The notes beneath the pieces are model-generated. The model made no database searches and was not told the DNA's origin. It saw only the letters and a list, made by a program, of their open reading frames with translations. Below are positions 31,229-37,415 of a stretch of 37,415 nt of DNA, in pieces. The first letter of the stretch is position 1; each line of letters starts with the position of its first letter. Source of the DNA: an uncultured Rhodospirillaceae bacterium (GTDB taxonomy: Bacteria; Pseudomonadota; Alphaproteobacteria; RF32; CAG-239); contig ONLJ01000012.1 in the NCBI GenBank assembly GCA_900318605.1, forward strand, positions 1-37,415, in the 5' to 3' direction. The position numbers were made by a program, and so were the translations under genes.

Positions 31229-33322
31229 ATGGCAAAAGAATTAAAGCTCGGCGTAACCAAGCAAGGCAACAAAACGAATTTTTCGGTATTTTCGGAACAC
31301 GCTGAAAATATTGAATTATGCCTGTTTTCCGACGATGAAAAAACCGAAAAACGGGTTCCTCTTAAAAAAGGAGAAGACAATGTTTGGTCTGTTTCTCTGG
31401 ATAACATCAGGGAAGGTCAGAAATACGGTTACCGCGCGCATGGCGAACTCAACCCGCAAAAAGGTCTTTATTTTAATCCGCACAAGCTTCTGATTGATCC
31501 TTATGCCAAAGATTTATCTTCCACTTTCACCGCGCACGAAGATCCGGCCATTCGTTTAGACAACGACATTGACAGCGCTTTTGCCATACCGAAATCGGTG
31601 GTAGTGTTTGATAATTCCGAGGAAGATGAAAAAAACTATCCTTATTTGCATAAAAAACCGCATACAGAGTGGAAAAATACAATCATTTACGAGGCAAATG
31701 TCAAAGGCTTTTCGGCTCAACATCCTGATTTGCCCGAAAAAGTCAGAGGAAAATTTTTGGCTTTTGCCGAGCCGGAGGTTATTCAATATTTAAAATCTCT
31801 CGGTGTAACTCAGCTTGAACTGATGCCGGTAACAACCACCTGCGGCGGTTTGCAGCTTGAAAAAGCCAAGGGTTTGAGCGACTATTGGGGCTATAATCCG
31901 ATTAACCATTTTGCTTTTGACAAGCGTTACGGCACGCGTGAAGACTTCAAAAAGATGGTCAACGAGTTGCACAAAGCCGGCATTGAAGTAACGCTTGACG
32001 TGGTGTATAATCACACCGGCGAATACGGTGCCGAGCATAACCTCTTGTCATATAAAGGTTTGGACGCTCCTCAATATTATCGCATGACCGAAAACGGACA
32101 ATTCATTGATACCACTGGTTGCAAAAACAGCATCAACACCAATACTCCGGTAACCCGCCGGTTATTGGAAGATTCTTTAACATATTTCACTAAGGATTTA
32201 GGCGTTGACGGTTTCCGTTTTGATTTAGCCGGCGATTGTGCTTTGAACGGAGATAATCGTTTTGATGAGGACGGACAATTCTTAAAAATCATCCGCGACA
32301 TATCGGAAAAATATTCTGCCAAAGTCAGCGGTGAACCTTGGAGTGCTTTAGGCGGATATTATCGCGGCAACATGAAAGGCATGATGGAGTGGAATGACAA
32401 GCACGAAGCGGCAATCCGCAGTTTTTATCGTGGCGATGAATGGATTGTGCCGGAGCTGGCGGGACATATATCCGGCGGCGAAGGTTTATGGTACGGGCAA
32501 AATCAGTCAAAGTATATCCGCTATGTTGCCGCACATGACGGTTTTACCGCTTTTGACGTAGTCAGCTACAACGAGAAAAACAACTGGGCGAACAACGAGA
32601 ACAACAACGACGGCAATAACAACAATCACTCTTCGGCCTCTCCCAACAAAGAAATAGCCTTCCGCCGCTTAAAATCTATGTTGTCGGCGAACATTTTATC
32701 GCGCGGCGTACCGATGATTTGCGCCGGCGATGAGTTGGCTCGCACTCAGCAAGGCAACAACAACGCCTATTGTCAGGACAACGAGCTGACATGGCTGAAG
32801 TGGAAAAACTTTTCCAAAGAACAGCAGGAGTTATATATTCACATTCGCAAGCTCACGGCCTTACGTGCCGAGCATCCGAGTTTTGCCAACTTAGATGTTT
32901 TTTCGGGCGAGAAAGTACCGTCGAACGGCAGAAAAGATATCGAGTGGATTCGTCCCGACGGTCAGGAAATGCAGGAATCCGATTGGCACAATCAATACAA
33001 TCACATTTTGGCTTGTGTGATTAACGGCAAGGGCAGTGAGGTTTCCAAAAACCCGAAAACCAAGAAAACAACCGACGATGATTTTATGGTTTTGATGTGC
33101 GGAAACACTTACGGTGTGGTTGATTTCAAGCTTCCGACTTCTCCGAACGGCCAAAAATGGGAACTTGTTTTTGACACGGCGGGAAAGAACAAGAAAATCA
33201 ATGACAACGGAACATATTCTCTTGAGCCGTACAGTTATGTTCTGCTCAAATCTCCGAAAAAGGAAAAACAAAATACGCGCAATTTGAATTTAGCGAAAGC
33301 AAAAAGAGAGAAAGTGCATTAA
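31229..33322 (+). CDS. glgX: Glycogen debranching enzyme GlgX-type (GH13 isoamylase)
   Basis: Cleaves alpha-1,6 branches of glycogen limit dextrins. The 697-residue protein has an N-terminal CBM48 domain (about 8-95) and a GH13 barrel: region I DVVYNHTGE (257-265), region II DGFRFDLA (327-334, nucleophile Asp332), region III VSGEPWS (366-372, acid/base Glu369) and region IV AAHDGFTAFDVVSYNEKNNWAN, followed by a Gly/Asn-rich loop with repeated NN. SDYWGYNPINHFAFDKRYG is typical of GlgX/isoamylase. Minor differences from GlgX are VSGEPWS instead of the usual AEPWD. It has its own strong promoter and good ribosome site. No other glycogen genes are in the window. TreX or isoamylase naming is an alternative. 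Confidence 0.9.
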   Translation: MAKELKLGVTKQGNKTNFSVFSEHAENIELCLFSDDEKTEKRVPLKKGEDNVWSVSLDNIREGQKYGYRAHGELNPQKGLYFNPHKLLIDPYAKDLSSTFTAHEDPAIRLDNDIDSAFAIPKSVVVFDNSEEDEKNYPYLHKKPHTEWKNTIIYEANVKGFSAQHPDLPEKVRGKFLAFAEPEVIQYLKSLGVTQLELMPVTTTCGGLQLEKAKGLSDYWGYNPINHFAFDKRYGTREDFKKMVNELHKAGIEVTLDVVYNHTGEYGAEHNLLSYKGLDAPQYYRMTENGQFIDTTGCKNSINTNTPVTRRLLEDSLTYFTKDLGVDGFRFDLAGDCALNGDNRFDEDGQFLKIIRDISEKYSAKVSGEPWSALGGYYRGNMKGMMEWNDKHEAAIRSFYRGDEWIVPELAGHISGGEGLWYGQNQSKYIRYVAAHDGFTAFDVVSYNEKNNWANNENNNDGNNNNHSSASPNKEIAFRRLKSMLSANILSRGVPMICAGDELARTQQGNNNAYCQDNELTWLKWKNFSKEQQELYIHIRKLTALRAEHPSFANLDVFSGEKVPSNGRKDIEWIRPDGQEMQESDWHNQYNHILACVINGKGSEVSKNPKTKKTTDDDFMVLMCGNTYGVVDFKLPTSPNGQKWELVFDTAGKNKKINDNGTYSLEPYSYVLLKSPKKEKQNTRNLNLAKAKREKVH

Positions 33323-33356
33323 AAGGGCATAATTATAAAACCGCACAAATAAACAG

Positions 33357-33385
33357 TTGACAGCGATAAAAAAAATCATTATACA
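33357..33385 (+). promoter_or_regulatory. Promoter of tRNA-Leu
   Basis: Consensus -35 TTGACA (33357-33362), 17-bp spacer, -10 TATACA (33380-33385), with the tRNA beginning 15 bases after the -10 box. Strong promoters this close are usual for tRNA genes. Confidence 0.8.
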
Positions 33386-33399
33386 TCTGTTTGTAAAAT

Positions 33400-33486
33400 G
33401 CTCTGGTGGCGGAATTGGTAGACGCGCATGCTTCAGGTGCATGTTGGAGAACTCCAGTGGAGGTTCAAGTCCTCTTCAGAGCACCA
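33400..33486 (+). tRNA. tRNA-Leu (anticodon CAG)
   Basis: An 87-base class II tRNA. The acceptor stem GCTCTGG pairs with TCAGAGC (last pair G-U) followed by discriminator A and encoded CCA (33484-33486). The D-loop region has GGCGGAATTGGTAGACGC, the anticodon arm is GCATGC-TTCAGGT-GCATGT with CAG, the long variable arm is GGAGAACTCC, and the T-arm contains GGTTCAAGTCC. The layout matches bacterial tRNA-Leu closely. It reads CUG codons. A terminator follows directly. Confidence 0.97.
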
Positions 33487-33493
33487 TTAAAAC

Positions 33494-33518
33494 AAGTCCG
33501 AAAGTTCGGGCTTTTTTT
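33494..33518 (+). terminator. Terminator of tRNA-Leu
   Basis: AAGTCCGAA (33494-33502) pairs with TTCGGGCTT (33505-33513), one G-U pair, then a run of seven T. It lies 8 bases after the CCA end of the tRNA. Confidence 0.82.
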
Positions 33519-33599
33519 ATACTTGAAAACAGAAAATCGATGATTACATAAATAAATAATTTCAACTCTCCTATTATTATAATAAAAACCCTAAAAATT

Positions 33600-33636
33600 C
33601 CCGATTCGCCAGATTTTGCAAATCGGAAATTTTTTA
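33600..33636 (+). terminator. Possible second hairpin with T-run
   Basis: CCGATT (33601-33606) pairs with AATCGG (33621-33626), loop of 14, followed by ATTTTTT. It lies between the tRNA terminator and the next promoter and might be a backup terminator. The remaining bases of the 230-bp gap between tRNA and next gene hold only that promoter and AT-rich DNA. Confidence 0.5.
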
Positions 33637-33659
33637 TTTTAAACACTCAAATATTTTTG

Positions 33660-33688
33660 TTGAAATTTCGACAAAAGCATGATAAACT
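33660..33688 (+). promoter_or_regulatory. Predicted promoter of HEFHH protein gene
   Basis: -35 TTGAAA (33660-33665), 17-bp spacer, -10 TAAACT (33683-33688). Start near 33695, about 22 bases before the chosen ATG at 33717, which has AAAGG eight bases upstream. Confidence 0.55.
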
Positions 33689-33716
33689 GCCCTTAAAGAT
33701 AAGAAAGGCAGAAACG

Positions 33717-35657
33717 ATGTCCACTCAAAAAGTAATGCTCTATACCAAGGATAATAAGATAATCGTAATCGATATTGACCTTACCGGTTATGATGAAACT
33801 CGCAAACGCCTTGAATTACAACGTATTCAGCACTATTTTTCCCAATATTTTTATAAAGATATTTGCCTTAATAAATTCAATAATCGTCATACCAAATCCG
33901 ATGAGGAGAAAAAGCTTCTTTCTCTCATGGACCCTGCGAACACTTCTTTTGTAAACAAGTATGTGCCGTCATTCAATTATGCCAAGAATCGCCACGCTTA
34001 TAAAAATTCGGTTAAACAGGATAATTTTCACGAGCCGAATGTTATGCACTTTGCATATGGCATAGATGATTCATCGGTACCGGAATTTGTTAAAAATCTC
34101 GGTTTTAATATTGTTCCGCAAGAATCCACGGAGGAGATTAACGTTGATGATCCGAACTTTGAAAAAGATTTTGATGAGCAAAAAACTCTGATGCAGGTCA
34201 ATGCTCAGAACAAGCAGATTACGATTTACCGCCATCATTACAAATTACCGCCGGCTGATTATGTCCGCCTGCGCCGTCTGATAACTTCCTACAACTCTCT
34301 TTCTCCGCGACCGGATGTTGAGGAATACGGGGCATTTATGGCTAACGACCGTGATCGCAAGCTTTTCAAAATTTATTCCAAAGAAACAAAGCTTAATCAG
34401 GGCAAGGAAACCTTTCTTCATCACGAGTTTCATCACATAAAGAATCGGATGATTTTCAGCGGCATCATGTGCAAGCCGGATGTCAAGCGTTTAACCGCCG
34501 AAGACGCATATCGCTTAGAGGTTGAAAACGAGCATAGCGCCTATTTATCACAAACGATAGAGTGTATCAATCGTTATTTAAAAGGCGGGGATTTCAACGA
34601 TTATTCGATGTTTGACAATTTTACCTCGGATTTACCTGAAAAGTTAAAGACCATGACCGATTCTCAGAAGCTGTCATATTTAACCGATATGGATAAGATT
34701 GTAAATTATGCGATTAACCGCTTTGAAGAAAACAAGCGCAAGCATTATGATAAAATTCAGTTTAAGGATTCGCTTCAAAGTTCTCTTTTATCACAACCGA
34801 TGGACGTACCTGAGGATTTAAGCGGCGAGCAATATCGGCTTATGCGCTCGGCATATTACAGTATATCGGTATATAATCCGGCAACCGGCAAGAACGAGAT
34901 TAGCAATCTTTCGAAGTTTATCAGACCCGAAGATGAGGTTAAGATTAGCACCGAAGAAATGCAGAAAATCATTGACCCGGCAAAAGAAAAGTTAAAGGAT
35001 AGGCTCAAAGAATTTGAAAAAGATTCTCAAGCTTCGGGCATTGATATAAGCCTTCTTGATGAAGCCCGCGCTTTTTACCGCAAGACATTACGCACCCCTC
35101 GGATAATCAGCGAGGCTCAAACCATCAACGTAGCTGATTTGGTTGACGGCAAACCTCAGATTGATGAGCACACCTCGCCGACCGCCTCCGTTCCGCCGAC
35201 ACCGGTACCGGACGACAAAGCCGATTGGAGCGACGATTTGCAAAAATACTGGAGCAAATTTGAGGGTTATAAAGAACAGGCCAAAAACAACGCTGAATAT
35301 CGTTTTGAAATTAACAAACAAGAGGTCCGATACACTTCCAAAACCGATGTATCATTAGGAAAAACCTGCGGTTATGAGATGTACGACCGCTTAGTCAAAG
35401 AGCCGTCGGGTGCGAACAAAGCGATTCGCTTTGAAAACACTTTATCGAAAGAGCAAGCACTTATGTTGTACGTTGCTTGTATCAACAACGGCCGTCGCAT
35501 GCGCGGAGCAATTCCGCATGATTTATCGGCGATTGATACCATGACATCTATTCCGCAAGCCGAGCGTGACAAGTTTAAGTCTTTAACGACACCGCCTTCG
35601 GCAAGTCGGGTAACCGCCTCCCCCCGCCCGCTGTCGCGTACCGCACATACCCGTTAA
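33717..35657 (+). CDS. Unrecognised 646-residue protein with HEFHH zinc-peptidase-like motif
   Basis: No family recognised. Residues 1-60 include a small beta-rich start (KVMLYTKDNKIIVIDIDLTGY). The motif FLHHEFHHIKN places HEFHH at 236-240, fitting HExxH of zinc metallopeptidases; 30 residues on, YRLEVENEHSAYLSQ (265-279) could supply the third, acidic ligand, as in gluzincin-type enzymes. Residues 300-480 are mostly charged helices, 485-500 a Pro/Thr-rich linker, and about 505-620 a separate domain (TCGYEMYDRLVKEPSG...QALMLYVACINNGRRMRGAIP). The tail is Ser/Arg/Pro-rich and disordered. It has no signal peptide or membrane segment. The start at 33717 is preferred over 33657, which lies upstream of the predicted promoter. 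A protease toxin or effector is possible, but not shown. Confidence 0.75.
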   Translation: MSTQKVMLYTKDNKIIVIDIDLTGYDETRKRLELQRIQHYFSQYFYKDICLNKFNNRHTKSDEEKKLLSLMDPANTSFVNKYVPSFNYAKNRHAYKNSVKQDNFHEPNVMHFAYGIDDSSVPEFVKNLGFNIVPQESTEEINVDDPNFEKDFDEQKTLMQVNAQNKQITIYRHHYKLPPADYVRLRRLITSYNSLSPRPDVEEYGAFMANDRDRKLFKIYSKETKLNQGKETFLHHEFHHIKNRMIFSGIMCKPDVKRLTAEDAYRLEVENEHSAYLSQTIECINRYLKGGDFNDYSMFDNFTSDLPEKLKTMTDSQKLSYLTDMDKIVNYAINRFEENKRKHYDKIQFKDSLQSSLLSQPMDVPEDLSGEQYRLMRSAYYSISVYNPATGKNEISNLSKFIRPEDEVKISTEEMQKIIDPAKEKLKDRLKEFEKDSQASGIDISLLDEARAFYRKTLRTPRIISEAQTINVADLVDGKPQIDEHTSPTASVPPTPVPDDKADWSDDLQKYWSKFEGYKEQAKNNAEYRFEINKQEVRYTSKTDVSLGKTCGYEMYDRLVKEPSGANKAIRFENTLSKEQALMLYVACINNGRRMRGAIPHDLSAIDTMTSIPQAERDKFKSLTTPPSASRVTASPRPLSRTAHTR

Positions 35658-35669
35658 AAACATTTCTCC

Positions 35670-35741
35670 GTCATCTGCGAGGAGCGTTTCCCTTCTGTTC
35701 GTCATCACGAGGAGGTGCAACGCACCGACGTGCCAATCTCC
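35670..35741. repeat. Family A intergenic repeat (one full, one partial copy)
   Basis: Full copy at 35701-35741: GTCATCACGAGGA, hairpin core GGTGC-aac-GCACC, then GACGTGCCAATCTCC. A partial copy (GTCATCTGCGAGGAGCG) starts at 35669. They lie just after the HEFHH gene; the rest of the 242-bp gap carries the mnmE promoter. Confidence 0.8.
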
Positions 35742-35795
35742 ATTTCCAAGCACCACCAACGATAAAAACATCGGCCTCGATAAATGCTTTTTTAA

Positions 35796-35824
35796 TTGCA
35801 TATTTAACAAAAAATGATTATACA
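35796..35824 (+). promoter_or_regulatory. Predicted promoter of mnmE
   Basis: -35 TTGCAT (35796-35801), 17-bp spacer, -10 TATACA (35819-35824). The leader of about 69 bases holds CTGATTT (35837-35843) complementary to AAATCAG (35871-35877). Confidence 0.55.
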
Positions 35825-35899
35825 ATCATAAAAGCACTGATTTACGCTCCAGGGGCAAAAAATCGGCCTTAAATCAGATAAGGGAGTTTTCATCGCAAA

Positions 35900-37240
35900 A
35901 TGGATAACAAAACAATTTACGCACTTTCGACAGTCATGGGAAAATCCGGAGTCGCTGTTATCAGAGTATCAGGAGAAAGAGCATTTGATATTTTTTCTCT
36001 TATGACAAATATTGATACCGAAAATCTTGTTTTTCGCAAGATGTATTTAACTCCTCTTTTTGATTCTGTTTCTAAAGAGTTACTTGATAACGTATTGATT
36101 TCAGGATATAAAGCACCTCATTCATTTACCGGCGAGAACACTGTTGAGATTAACTGCCACGGCTCAAAGGCGGTAATAAAAAGCATAATAAACGCCCTCT
36201 CCTCGCTACAAGACTTCCGTCAGGCAGAGGCCGGAGAGTTCTCGCGTCGCGCTTTTTATAACGGCAAGATGGATTTAACCGAAGCTGACGGTTTGGCAGA
36301 CTTAATTGATGCGGAAACTGAATTACAGCAAAAAATCGCTTTACGTCAGATGGGGGGAACACTGTTCACGCTTTATGACAGCTGGCGTTCACGTTTGGTG
36401 GAAACACTGTCTTTTGTTGAAGCATACATTGATTTTCCCGATGAAAATATTCCTCAAAACACTGTATTTAAACTCCAAAACACTGTATTTAAAGTTTCTC
36501 AAGAAATTCGAGAGCATTTAGCGACCAATAATGTTGAAGAGCGCTTAAGAGATGGTTTCAGCGTAGTTATATCAGGCCCAACCAATGCCGGAAAATCCAG
36601 TTTAATCAATACGATAGCTAAGCGCAATGTGGCGATTGTATCTGACATTGCCGGCACTACTCGCGATTCGATAGATTGCTATATTGACTTAAAAGGATAT
36701 CCGATAATTTTTTCGGACACGGCAGGTTTACGTCCGGCAAGCGATGAGATTGAGAAAATCGGCATAGATATTGCTTTAAGGAAGATTGAAAATGCCGACT
36801 TCAATATTTTCTTATTTGATTCCGAAGAAGATTCGCCGGAAGTATTTTCACGTTTTATGGGCAGTAAAAACAATTACTTAATTGTCGGTAACAAAGCCGA
36901 AAATTTAACTTTGGCTCAGCGCGAAGTTTTAGAAAAACAGAATGTTCTTTTGATTTCCGCCAAGCAAAATCAGAATATTGATGTTTTATTAGATAAAATT
37001 TGCGCATATTTATCCGAGCAATATTCTTTGGCGAATGCAAATCTGATAACCCGCCAGCGTTATAGAGAGAATCTTGAGGAATGTTTAGCAAATCTTGACC
37101 GCTTTGATTTAGAAAAAGAGATTGAACTTGCGGCAGAAGATATTCGCCTTGCCTGCCGTGCGATTGGCAAGATTACCGGACAAGTCGAGGTATCCGAGAT
37201 TTTAGATAAGATTTTCGGTACCTTCTGCATCGGCAAATAG
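35900..37240 (+). CDS. mnmE: tRNA uridine-5-carboxymethylaminomethyl GTPase MnmE (TrmE)
   Basis: MnmE with MnmG modifies the wobble uridine of several tRNAs, using tetrahydrofolate and GTP. The 446-residue protein has the N-terminal folate-binding domain (TIYALSTVMGKSGVAVIRVSG, HSFTGENTVEINCHG), a helical domain and an inserted G domain: G1 GPTNAGKSS (226-234), G2 GTTRD, G3 DTAG, G4 residues as NKAE in IVGNKAENL. It ends in FCIGK, the CxGK motif essential for function. The usual G4 NKxD reads NKAE here. A 21-bp tandem duplication gives QNTVFKLQNTVFKV at 186-199 in the helical region. AAGGGAG lies 13 bases before the ATG, rather far. mnmG would be expected next but lies outside or elsewhere. 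Confidence 0.96.
   Translation: MDNKTIYALSTVMGKSGVAVIRVSGERAFDIFSLMTNIDTENLVFRKMYLTPLFDSVSKELLDNVLISGYKAPHSFTGENTVEINCHGSKAVIKSIINALSSLQDFRQAEAGEFSRRAFYNGKMDLTEADGLADLIDAETELQQKIALRQMGGTLFTLYDSWRSRLVETLSFVEAYIDFPDENIPQNTVFKLQNTVFKVSQEIREHLATNNVEERLRDGFSVVISGPTNAGKSSLINTIAKRNVAIVSDIAGTTRDSIDCYIDLKGYPIIFSDTAGLRPASDEIEKIGIDIALRKIENADFNIFLFDSEEDSPEVFSRFMGSKNNYLIVGNKAENLTLAQREVLEKQNVLLISAKQNQNIDVLLDKICAYLSEQYSLANANLITRQRYRENLEECLANLDRFDLEKEIELAAEDIRLACRAIGKITGQVEVSEILDKIFGTFCIGK
36455..36493 (+). repeat. 21-bp in-frame tandem duplication inside mnmE
   Basis: The 18-bp core CAAAACACTGTATTTAAA is present at 36455-36472 and again at 36476-36493. It duplicates seven residues (QNTVFKL / QNTVFKV) without shifting the frame. 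Confidence 0.85.
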
Positions 37241-37256
37241 TTGTTTATTTCTTTCT

Positions 37257-37300
37257 GTCATCACGAGGAGCGGTTATCAAACCGCGACGTGGCAATCTCC
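37257..37300. repeat. Family A intergenic repeat
   Basis: GTCATCACGAGGAG, hairpin core CGGTT-atca-AACCG, then CGACGTGGCAATCTCC. Outer ends match the copies at 25520 and 35701, but the core is unrelated in sequence while still able to pair. Confidence 0.85.
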
Positions 37301-37335
37301 CTCGTTTCTGTTCGTCATTCCCTCTCCCTTTTCCT

Positions 37336-37379
37336 GTCATCCCTTTCGCGGTGCGGCGCATCCGCGAATCAAGGGATCT
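37336..37379. repeat. Family B intergenic repeat
   Basis: GTCATCC, a paired core CGCGGtGC-ggc-GCatCCGCG, and AAGGGATC. It shares ends with the unit at 25622-25661. With the family A unit and a truncated GTCATTCC at 37314 it fills the 175 bp after mnmE; no gene is seen there. Confidence 0.65.
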
Positions 37380-37415
37380 TTGCTCCGGCGGTTGCGCTTT
37401 TTAAGCGCATAAATC

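Noticed and set aside
32770..33271. Overlapping frames within glgX on both strands
   Set aside because: Shadows of the GH13 gene, whose frame is continuous and motif-rich.
33400..35657. Integrated element using tRNA-Leu as attachment site
   Set aside because: No integrase and no duplicated tRNA 3' end was found downstream.
35583..35825. Minus-strand frame of 80 residues
   Set aside because: Crosses the end of the HEFHH gene, a dispersed repeat and the mnmE promoter; no coding signature.
35837..35877. mnmE leader pairing CTGATTT/AAATCAG as a riboswitch
   Set aside because: Only seven pairs with a 27-base loop and no known aptamer features; too weak to call.

Overview
The window looks like one chromosomal segment of an AT-rich, probably host-associated alphaproteobacterium. 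Supporting points are a rho gene diverging from coaE-dnaQ across a very AT-rich gap, which is the arrangement found beside the replication origin in Caulobacter and Rickettsia, mnmE (usual in the same neighbourhood) at the far end, and core genes with alphaproteobacterial-looking products. The assignment to class is moderately sure. Any finer placement (for example an uncultured gut lineage) is a guess based on low G+C, two Bacteroidota-like genes and dispersed hairpin repeats.

Layout: (1) 1-1452: 5' part of rho on the minus strand and a 422-bp gap with 15% G+C carrying six TTATNAACA boxes, the best candidate in the window for a chromosomal origin. (2) 1453-9822, plus strand, tightly packed: coaE-dnaQ-ampG, a pentapeptide-repeat protein, rarA, a small unknown gene, an RluC-type pseudouridine synthase, an AsmA protein and an acylphosphatase. 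(3) 9825-13659, minus strand: a three-gene surface-glycan module (membrane GT-C glycosyltransferase, MFS transporter, GT29 sialyltransferase-like enzyme) with its own promoter, followed to the right by ymdB. (4) 14629-15712, plus strand: two tandem Spy/CpxP-like periplasmic proteins. (5) 15772-18173, minus strand: a lipoprotein and an outer-membrane barrel of Bacteroidota type, bounded by terminators. (6) 18395-28736, minus strand: accB-accC; a DegT aminotransferase; the operon murF-nrdR-nusB-def-SIMPL; a TPR protein; moxR-DUF58. (7) 28855-37240, plus strand: a PcrA/UvrD helicase, glgX, tRNA-Leu(CAG), an unrecognised HEFHH (zinc-peptidase-like) protein and mnmE. The last 175 bp hold dispersed intergenic repeats.

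Most genes are housekeeping: replication and repair (dnaQ, rarA, pcrA), transcription and translation (rho, nusB, def, mnmE, RluC), envelope (ampG, murF, asmA-like, Spy-like), fatty acid synthesis (accBC). The least ordinary items are the putative origin with its box array, the bacterial GT29 enzyme in a glycan operon, the Bacteroidota-like pair, the HEFHH protein, phased A-tracts upstream of accB, and an intergenic repeat family whose hairpin core changes sequence but keeps its pairing.

Start codons were moved inward from the longest reading frame for seven genes where a Shine-Dalgarno sequence or a promoter supports it. No CRISPR array, insertion sequence, integrase, riboswitch or rRNA gene was found.
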